A stretch of DNA of 15,123 nt from JARRRL01 sp037380725. Its GTDB lineage: Bacteria > Pseudomonadota > Gammaproteobacteria > Pseudomonadales > JANQJO01. The DNA is taken from assembly GCA_037380725.1 (NCBI GenBank), contig JARRRL010000061.1:1-15123 (forward strand), read 5' to 3'. The notes under the pieces are model-generated. The model made no database searches. It was not told the DNA's origin and saw nothing but the letters and a program-made list of their open reading frames with translations. Position 1 is the first letter of the stretch. The number at the start of each line of letters is the position of its first letter. This document shows, one piece after another, positions 7,786 through 14,067 of the stretch. The translations under genes were made by a program, and so were the position numbers.

Positions 7786-7847
7786 CAGAGGTCAAGGTAT
7801 TTAGTCGTTGGCGCGAATACTGTATGCCTGAAATCTAAAGACAGGCA

Positions 7848-7957
7848 TGGATTCGTCTCTCTTTATACGAGTATTAAAATCAATTTTCCTTCTCTTGACA
7901 GTGACGGGTGCGCCGATTGTTACAGGGAGCGGGATGGGTTACAGGTCTATTGTTTAT
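7848..7957 (-). pseudogene. N-terminal fragment of an LRR gene
   Basis: On the minus strand the DNA matches the first about 37 codons of LRR gene B (NNRPVTH, then PAP). The start codon is changed to ATA at 7957 and the frame soon stops. It lies 44 bases beyond the stop of gene B, the same spacing as the other LRR-LRR junctions, so it is the leftover of the next gene of a tandem array, cut at about 7848 and followed by unrelated DNA and R3. Confidence 0.8.
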
Positions 7958-8001
7958 AATTCAGCTCTTCAGAAAAAATTCAGGGAATATTGCTCATGAA
8001 T

Positions 8002-9744
8002 TCATGAAACCGAAAAATACTGAAGCACCTGATCATAATCCGCTTGTTCGTGAATATGTTGCTCTATATTTTTTCCAGCAATTTCTGGGTAATCTTTAAA
8101 CTCTTCTTTGATCGACTCAATCACACCATCTTTGATTAACCCCCAAACAGGGACAGTCAGCAAGTTATTGTTATTCTTTAACTCATCATCAACATCGCGA
8201 TTATCTTTGCGCAACGTTTTAGCGGCTTTATTAATCATATTGGTGAGACTGAGCCGAAAAGTTTCGACTGTCACCATGAAGGAGGTCGTGCCTTGAATAA
8301 CCGAAACCAATTTTTCTGATATTTTATTAAAGGTGCCTGCTGCGCAGATATTATCGGCATCTGCATCATTGTCTTTAGGGTTATGCGCAGCATCCAGGTT
8401 GTTTCCTCGTTTGATTTCGTATAAGGCGTCAACAAGAACCTTTTTGGCGTCAATTTCCAACACATGAGACTCTCGCTGCGCTGAATCTTTGGCAGCCAAC
8501 CAGGCCAAGGCTAAAAATTCTTTGATCGTGATCTCGGAGGCACCGTCACGGTAATCTAAATGCGCTGGAGACGCTATCCATTTTTGTGCGGTTAAATTTT
8601 TGTAATGATCATTGGCATAGCCATTAATAACTTTCGCGCCATCGACAGGCAGCTGCCTGACCCATTCACAAAAATCTAAATACGCTTGCGGCAGGTTTTG
8701 TGCTGAGTTGGATGACTTCAGCCTCACTGCATTCCGAGAGGCGCATCTGTGTATGCTCTCGGTATGGGTATTTTGCGCATAATTGAATGCTTGATGACGC
8801 GCCTGAATTGGCCTTATATCAATATAAATATCTTGGTTATTTCTAATTCTTTCAGGAAACTGTTGCCACCCAATGGCCGTGTTGGAGCATACAACATGCC
8901 TCACCCCTTCCATCTCCAACAAAAAATCCAAACGATCAAATCTTAGATTATGATTGTTTGCACAAATTAATTCTCTCAGCCCGCTGCAGCCCTCAAGGTT
9001 AAGCTGTGTTAATTGATTATTGATGCAACTCATGGCTTTCAAAGTGCTGCAGCGTTTAAGACTCAGTTGAGTTATTTGATTATTTCCACAATCCAGATAC
9101 ACCAGAGCACCGTGACCTTCAATATTTAATTGATTCAATCGATTATTTCTGCAATTCAAACTTCTCAGCGCTCCGCAGCCCTCAACATTCAGATCAGTTA
9201 ATTGATTGTTTTCGCAACTCAACCAATCCAGAGCGTCACAGCCCTTAAGGCTCAGTTGATTTATTTTATTATTTTTGCATATTATATCTGTCAGCGTGTT
9301 GCAACCCTCAAGATTCAGCTGAGTTAATAGATTATTTTTGCAAGAAAATCTTTCCAGCGCCTTACAATGATGCAGAACAGAAGGCAGCGAGGATAAGCCC
9401 AAACTTGACAAATCCAAATCCTCTAAATTTCCTCTAATACAATCAGAAATTCTTTCTTGGGCAGTTTCCCGCAGTAATTTTTCAACAGTATTTTTAGAAT
9501 CATTTACCCATTCGCAAAGTGCCTTCTCCCAGGATTTGGTATTGTTTTCCAGAGCATAATCCATCTGAGACTGACTCGATACAGCTCTCATGTCCTCAAT
9601 AACTGATGCTTGTGAACGAGAAAAGGCAGGGATGGATTCACCTCTCTCTGCAGGAGTCTTAACATCTATTTTCCTTCTTATTGGTGGACATTGAGACGCC
9701 GATGCTTGCGCGGGTGCGGAATGGGTTACAGGTCTATTGTTCAT
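8002..9744 (-). CDS. LRR protein B with conserved C-terminal domain
   Basis: 580 residues. Polar N-terminus 1-48; helical region with EDMRAVSS (50-57) and SWEKALCEWVN (71-81); cap LSSLPSVLHHCKAL (117-130); seven LRRs with Cys every 21 residues (135, 156, 177, 198, 219, 240, 261). A C-terminal domain (about 265-580) is shared by B, C and D. Its invariant blocks are SNTAI (287-291), IDIRP (308-312), SIHRCAS (330-336), FCxW (358-361), PVDGA (366-370), the helix FLALAWLAAKD (410-420), DAKKV.VDALYEI (432-444), DAAHxPKD (451-458), ICAxGTFNKISEKLV (466-480) and the ending LQYFSVS. I cannot assign this domain to a named family; it lacks a recognisable NEL ligase motif. The family cap, LRRs and motif spacing suggest a secreted host-directed protein, by inference. 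The ATG matches the start of the relic 3' of it. No signal peptide. Confidence 0.9.
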   Translation of the reverse strand: MNNRPVTHSAPAQASASQCPPIRRKIDVKTPAERGESIPAFSRSQASVIEDMRAVSSQSQMDYALENNTKSWEKALCEWVNDSKNTVEKLLRETAQERISDCIRGNLEDLDLSSLGLSSLPSVLHHCKALERFSCKNNLLTQLNLEGCNTLTDIICKNNKINQLSLKGCDALDWLSCENNQLTDLNVEGCGALRSLNCRNNRLNQLNIEGHGALVYLDCGNNQITQLSLKRCSTLKAMSCINNQLTQLNLEGCSGLRELICANNHNLRFDRLDFLLEMEGVRHVVCSNTAIGWQQFPERIRNNQDIYIDIRPIQARHQAFNYAQNTHTESIHRCASRNAVRLKSSNSAQNLPQAYLDFCEWVRQLPVDGAKVINGYANDHYKNLTAQKWIASPAHLDYRDGASEITIKEFLALAWLAAKDSAQRESHVLEIDAKKVLVDALYEIKRGNNLDAAHNPKDNDADADNICAAGTFNKISEKLVSVIQGTTSFMVTVETFRLSLTNMINKAAKTLRKDNRDVDDELKNNNNLLTVPVWGLIKDGVIESIKEEFKDYPEIAGKNIEQHIHEQADYDQVLQYFSVS

Positions 9745-9789
9745 AATCCAGCTTTTCAGAATACCGTTCAGAGCATGTTGCTCATGTAT

Positions 9790-9861
9790 TTATGGGAGCG
9801 AGAAACACAGGAACAGCCGACCATAATCAGATTATTCGCAGAGCGATTGACTCAGTTTCTT
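9790..9861 (-). pseudogene. C-terminal fragment of an LRR-family protein
   Basis: Minus-strand codons read KKLSQSLCE, a stop, SDYGRLFLCFSLP, then a stop at 9790. Codon for codon this matches the family ending KKLSQHIHEQTDYEQVLQYFSVS of LRR protein C. Its stop is 45 bases before the ATG of LRR gene B. Only the last 24 codons are left between gene B and the F-box gene. Confidence 0.75.
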
Positions 9862-9879
9862 CATGACAATGATTACATA

Positions 9880-10530
9880 TTATTTACTAGAAAATATCCC
9901 ATGGATCAGAAGGAGGTACAGATCGGTTCTCACTTTCACTGAGCGCATCCCTAATACGTTATTAAGTCCATCATCTGGCTTCTCATTAATGCATTTATTA
10001 AGGTGAGTGTCAGTCTCCTCCTTCCTTACTTTGTAGAGATGTCCCATCACTTCAAAAATAAATTCAATGCTCAGTCTATCAGCAGCATTCAGGTTTCCAC
10101 TTTTGAGCAGTTGCTCCAGCCTAGCCGCTCCAGCTTCACGAATCCGCGGACTTGGATGGCGAGTGTAACGCGGGGAAATCAAATCCTTTGGCTTAATGTC
10201 TCCGCCTTTAATCCATTTAAGTTGTTTAATCTCACTGGCCTTTCGAACGTATGGATCGGAATGATCTGCGTAATCATCAGCATGTGGCGTTTTATCATTA
10301 TATATTTCAACTCTCAACCTAGCATTTTCTAGAAATCGAGTGTCTCTGACTGCTGCACGCATAGCCCTTGATACACAAGATAATCTGGCAACATCTTTCT
10401 CGCCTTCAGCATGATGCACTTCAAAAAGTTTTTCTAATACAGTTTGGATTAAATCATTCGGTAAATTTGAAAAAAATGAATCGCCACTGCTTTTATTGCG
10501 AGCGACACGGACAGCCGAGTCAAAGTTCAT
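9880..10530 (-). CDS. F-box domain protein
   Basis: 216 residues from ATG 10530, chosen over the upstream in-frame TTG (10536) because GAAGGAAG lies just before TTGCAA and 6 bases from the ATG. Residues about 19-63 look like an F-box: FFSNLPNDLIQTVLEKLF, an insert HHAEGEKD, then VARLSCVSRAMRAAVRD. The LP, I/L-rich first helix and the L-S-x-V-S-R-x-x-R-x-A pattern are the family signature. In eukaryotes the F-box binds Skp1 and links a substrate to an SCF ubiquitin ligase; bacterial F-box proteins act in host cells. The rest (about 75-216) is helical and polar, with a possible HEAT-like stretch HPSPRIREAGAARLEQLL. No recognisable second domain such as LRR or ankyrin. It lies in the same orientation as the LRR genes, about 135 bases upstream of gene B, with an LRR relic between. 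Confidence 0.75.
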   Translation of the reverse strand: MNFDSAVRVARNKSSGDSFFSNLPNDLIQTVLEKLFEVHHAEGEKDVARLSCVSRAMRAAVRDTRFLENARLRVEIYNDKTPHADDYADHSDPYVRKASEIKQLKWIKGGDIKPKDLISPRYTRHPSPRIREAGAARLEQLLKSGNLNAADRLSIEFIFEVMGHLYKVRKEETDTHLNKCINEKPDDGLNNVLGMRSVKVRTDLYLLLIHGIFSSK

Positions 10531-10732
10531 TTGCAACTTCCTTCAAATACAATCAGTTTTTTATGATGTCAGCATTTCTTATGAGGAGTTCCGCAATCTT
10601 TATATCTGATTAACGTAAAGATTTATTTTGCCGGCCACAGGCACGGAATCACATATATTTAATTACACAGGAAAAATTATATGGGATAGCCAAAACGGTC
10701 GCATCCCTAAAAGTATGCCCACTTATTTTAAC

Positions 10733-10980
10733 GCGTCTCAACATCGACACCAAACAATGGCTTTATTGTACCCAGCATGTTGAGAGTCGATTTAAATATT
10801 ATATTGAGAAATATCACTCGATCCAAAAAGCTGACCAGAACTTGAATCGCCACAGAGCTCAAGATGTGCGGGACAGTCAGATGGCTTTTGGGTAGAATTT
10901 GTCCTTCCCCACTATTCATCACCTCCAGTCAAGCGTGGCTGGAAGCAGGCTATTGCTCCGAATATCGTGCTTTGATGTTA
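10733..10980. repeat. R element copy R4
   Basis: A diverged copy of R2/R3 (CTTTATTGTACCCA, then GAGAAATATCACTCGATCC, then TTCCCCACTATTCATCACC). In the frame homologous to R3 it reads KPSDCPAHLELCGDSSSG and FGSSDIS before a stop; another frame stays open by chance. It lies upstream of the F-box gene, as R2 and R3 lie upstream of the 32-residue-repeat genes. Confidence 0.75.
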
Positions 10981-11173
10981 TTTTAGACAAATTATATTTC
11001 TTACCTCAAAGAGGACAATTTCCCTTCCTAACTATTCAGGCAAAAACTGACGGGGTGCTCCCTGACTGATTGATTTATACCTTATCGATCAAGAAACATA
11101 CTTTTACTGTCCGTCTAAATTATCACCCTACACTCATCATCACCCTAAATCATGGGTGTGCCATTTTGCCATC

Positions 11174-11580
11174 GTAGGAGTTGAGATGAAAGTGCTTTTC
11201 CAGCTCTGGTTTAATCTGCAGTTTCACGATCATTTGGCCAATGTGCTCGTTTACCCTCGGCACCCACTGCCCGCACCCCAGCATCGATCTTGCGAATCTC
11301 TACATGCAATTACGGTGGCGCTTGCTAACTGCCTGATGATAAACGATTCCACAGCTTGCAGACTTTGACTGCCAATCCCCGCACTTCTTGTATTGGCATT
11401 GACCTGCTTGCAAGCCTCTAAGAAAAGAGGTTTTGTGACATATAAAGTTTTTTGCCTCTTGACCCAGTTCCTCCCACGAGGTGATCGACCTTCTTCACCC
11501 AGCTGGGCTGTCCGCCCCCTTTGCTCCACCTCCGTTACAAGACTTTCGCCTTTCGTTATGCCACACGAACGTAGCGTAAG
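11174..11580 (-). pseudogene. group II intron reverse transcriptase/maturase N-terminal remnant
   Basis: Three minus-strand frames in order give the N-terminal block of a group II intron RT: KTLYVTKPLFLEACKQVNAN and AGIGSQSL (compare the family AxxxVkaNkGaaGvDgqS), then VEIRKIDAGVRAVG, then VPRVNEHIGQMIVKLQ and PELEKHFHLNSY (family VPTVADRIAQMVVK, LEPELEPHFHPDSYGYRP). It ends abruptly at the SYGYR position, before the catalytic YADD region. At least two frameshifts. DNA just upstream (about 11500-11580), with AACGAAAGGCGAAAGTC and GTAACGGAGGTGGAGC, resembles the intron RNA preceding such ORFs. The 3' side joins a REP-like sequence at 11147-11172. Confidence 0.8.
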
Positions 11581-11731
11581 GCGGCCAAATTGATGACACT
11601 ATTAACTTTTCGCTTCTAAAGCTGCCAGCACCGAAATTGGCTGTTTTTTTCACTTTACTGCAATACACAAAAATTACCACCGCTTAGATGGTGTCAATTA
11701 TCTGAAAACGTTAGAATAATAATAGAATTTA

Positions 11732-11836
11732 CAGTTTGATCTCGAATCCAATGAAAACGACGATTTGCTCCTGACCTTCAATGTCTCAGTGGTCTTCCAG
11801 GTTGATGTCATTGCCTCGATCAAACTGATTTTGTGA
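11732..11836 (+). pseudogene. inverted fragment of the LRR-family C-terminal domain
   Basis: The plus frame reads QFDLESNENDDLLLTFNVS then VVFQVDVIASIK, then a stop at 11834. Compare LRR protein C: VDHELNENNNFLSANVW and KKIKANVIASIK. One extra codon is needed. It is on the strand opposite to all other LRR copies, between the 3' end of gene C and the intron remnant. Confidence 0.6.
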
Positions 11837-11945
11837 ATTCATTACAATACTTGAATCTTAATTGCGCCAAAGCAAGAGCAAGAGCAAGCGGAGCGCAGCA
11901 ACGGTTGCCCACTATTAAAGAGTCCGATGTCATAAAAAAGAATAC

Positions 11946-13592
11946 TCATGAAACAGAAAAATATTGAAGCACTTGCTCATAATCTGTCTGTTCATGGATG
12001 TGTTGACTCAGTTTCTTTCCGGCAATTTTTGGATGATTTTTAAATTCGTCCTTGATCGAAGCAATCACGTTTGCTTTGATTTTTTTCCAAACATTAGCGG
12101 ACAGAAAATTGTTGTTTTCATTCAGCTCATGATCAACGCTGGGGTTTTCATTGCGCTTGTCCTTGACAGCCTTTTTAATCGTACTGAAGAGACTCAGCTG
12201 AAATGTTTCGGCTGTCACCATGTATGAGGCCATGCCCTGGATGACCGAAACTAATTTTTCTGAAATTTTATTAAAGGTGCCTGATGCACAGATATTATCG
12301 TCACTCCCACCATTGTCTTTAGGGACATGAGCAGCATCCAGGTTATATCCCCGTCTGATTTCGTATAAGGCGTCAACAAGAACCTTTTTGGCGCTGATTT
12401 CCAATACATGGGGCTCTCGCTGTGTTGGATCTTTGGCAGCCAGCCAGGCTAAGGCTATGAATTCTTTGACACTGACTTTAGAGGTTCCATCTCTTTCTTC
12501 TAAATGCTGTGGATCTTTTATCCATTGTTTTGCAGTTAAATTTTTGAAGTCATCATTAACATAACCATCAAGAATGTCCGCGCCATCGACAGGTTGTTGT
12601 CCGATCCATTTACAAAACTCTAAATACGCTTCCTCTAAGTTTTGGGTTGAGTATTTTGATTTCAGTGTTAGTGCATTTTGAGAAGCGCATCGATGTATGC
12701 TCTGAACATGTGTGTTTTGAGCGTTGTTTAATGCTTGATTACTCTCTCGTTGCGGCCTGATGTCAATATAAATACCCGGAGCATTCCGGATACCTGCGGG
12801 TAACAAATCCCATTCAATGGCTGTATTGGAGCATTCAATATGACTCAAAATACTCATACCCATCAAAAACTCCGGATGATCAAATTTCAATTTATTATTA
12901 TCGGAGCAACATATATTCCTGATCGCACTGGAATTTTCAAGATTCAGTTGAGTTAATCTATTTTTACTGCAATACAACACCTCCAATTCTTCACAGCCGT
13001 TAAGATTCAGCCGAGTTAATCTATTTTTATTACAATACAATTTTTCCAATTCTTTGCAACCTTCAAGATTCAATTGCGTTAATTTATTATCACAACAATA
13101 CAAAGATCTTAGCGTCTTACAACCTTCAAGATTCAGTTGAGTTAATTTATTTGTGCCGCAATTCAACTCTCTCAATGCTTTGCAATAACTCAGAACAGGG
13201 GGCAACGAAGATAACTTTAATCCATGCAATTCCAAACTTTCATGGTTTTCCTTAATGCAAGCACTGATCCTTTCTCTGGCAATTTTTCGATTTGTTTTTT
13301 CATGCAAATCGAACAAGCCCACACTATTAACCCACTCATCAAGTATTTTATTCCAAGAACCAGTATTAAACTCTAACGCGAGAATATTGTTCACGCGAGG
13401 CCAGCTCGAAGCAGCGCTCATATCCTCAGCAACCGAGGTGCGCAAAAGTGCTGAGCGAGGTATGGAACAGTCTACCTCTATTTTCTCTACTCGCGCCATT
13501 AAGCCCAAACTTCTTTGTCGTGAAGCGCCTTGGGGTGCCGCTTGATGACTAGGAGAAGAATGCTTTACAGATCTATTTTTAAGTGTATTCAT
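11946..13592 (-). CDS. LRR protein C with conserved C-terminal domain
   Basis: 548 residues. Polar N-terminus; EDMSAASS (56-63); SWNKILDEWVN (79-89); cap LSSLPPVLSYCKAL (127-140); five LRRs with Cys every 21 residues (145, 166, 187, 208, 229), two fewer than gene B. The C-terminal domain (about 235-548) carries the blocks seen in B: SNTAIEW (255-261), IYIDIRP (274-280), SIHRCAS (298-304), FCKW (326-329), PVDGAD, FIALAWLAAKD (378-388), DAAHVPKD (419-426), ICASGTFNKISEKLV (434-448), LQYFSVS. ATG at 13592 is preceded by GGAACG and the conserved AGATT; the stop codon of an IS30 remnant lies only 22 bases upstream, so the native promoter is gone or lies in IS-derived DNA. No signal peptide. Confidence 0.9.
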   Translation of the reverse strand: MNTLKNRSVKHSSPSHQAAPQGASRQRSLGLMARVEKIEVDCSIPRSALLRTSVAEDMSAASSWPRVNNILALEFNTGSWNKILDEWVNSVGLFDLHEKTNRKIARERISACIKENHESLELHGLKLSSLPPVLSYCKALRELNCGTNKLTQLNLEGCKTLRSLYCCDNKLTQLNLEGCKELEKLYCNKNRLTRLNLNGCEELEVLYCSKNRLTQLNLENSSAIRNICCSDNNKLKFDHPEFLMGMSILSHIECSNTAIEWDLLPAGIRNAPGIYIDIRPQRESNQALNNAQNTHVQSIHRCASQNALTLKSKYSTQNLEEAYLEFCKWIGQQPVDGADILDGYVNDDFKNLTAKQWIKDPQHLEERDGTSKVSVKEFIALAWLAAKDPTQREPHVLEISAKKVLVDALYEIRRGYNLDAAHVPKDNGGSDDNICASGTFNKISEKLVSVIQGMASYMVTAETFQLSLFSTIKKAVKDKRNENPSVDHELNENNNFLSANVWKKIKANVIASIKDEFKNHPKIAGKKLSQHIHEQTDYEQVLQYFSVS

Positions 13593-13614
13593 AATCTAGC
13601 GTTCCATCGCGGAT

Positions 13615-13980
13615 TTAACTCATTTTTGTAATTATTGGTTTCAATCCAAAAACCACTTCATTCGGCGTTTTGAATTCCCAAGCATTTTCTTGACCTGTTA
13701 TTCAGGCGATCCATAATGTGCTGAACGTCTGTATCTGTCAATAAATTGAAATTCGCGTTTTTAGGTGAACATTACCTAATCAGGCATGTTACACTTCTTG
13801 GTGTCTTACGTTGGGTCGGTCGCTTGCACAGTGTCGTGTAGGCAAAGAACGTGCTTTTCCCCTTGCAGGTTATATTGATTTTGCAGGAAAATTTTTCAGC
13901 GCTTACTTTTACATTTACACGTCTATTAGCCATTAAACAACCAAAAGCAAGCTCTGATGATCGACAGCCAGCCATATGGA
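13615..13980 (-). pseudogene. IS30-family transposase C-terminal remnant
   Basis: Minus-strand reading gives NFNLLTDTDVQHIMDRLNNR then SRKCLG, and after a frameshift EFKTPNEVVFGLKP, stop at 13615. This is the typical end of IS30-family transposases (LNNRPRKCLGFKTPNEVF). Upstream the frame ending CLIR, stop, CSPKN corresponds to the GLIRQYFPK block, and further up a weak match to the DNGKEFA...TYFA catalytic region can be traced to about 13980. Several stops and shifts make it dead. The rest of the element is absent. Confidence 0.8.
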
Positions 13981-14067
13981 TACTACAGCTGACTGCCTTC
14001 CCGGAAATTGCACTTACGCATTGAGCCTGTGCATAATAAAGTTCAGGGAATCCAAAACAAAGTGTTG

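Noticed and set aside
7994..8007. 14-base perfect palindrome TCATGAATTCATGA as a terminator
   Set aside because: It overlaps the stop codon of LRR gene B, is A+T-rich with no loop, and is not followed directly by a T run. The paralogues lack it.
8002..9744. NEL-type (IpaH/SspH) ubiquitin ligase
   Set aside because: LRR plus C-terminal domain looked suggestive, but no NEL motif with a Cys-x-Asp active site could be seen, and the LRRs are of another class.
10531..10536. TTG start for the F-box gene two codons upstream
   Set aside because: The ATG at 10530 has better spacing from GAAGGAAG; the TTG abuts the ribosome site.
10728..10922. 64-residue minus-strand frame as a gene
   Set aside because: It lies in the R4 element in a frame different from the one shared by R2 and R3 over most of its length, so its openness is chance.
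13772..13975. 67-residue minus-strand frame as a small Cys-rich protein
   Set aside because: It is part of the IS30 transposase remnant; its CLIR end and the following SPKN match the transposase block.
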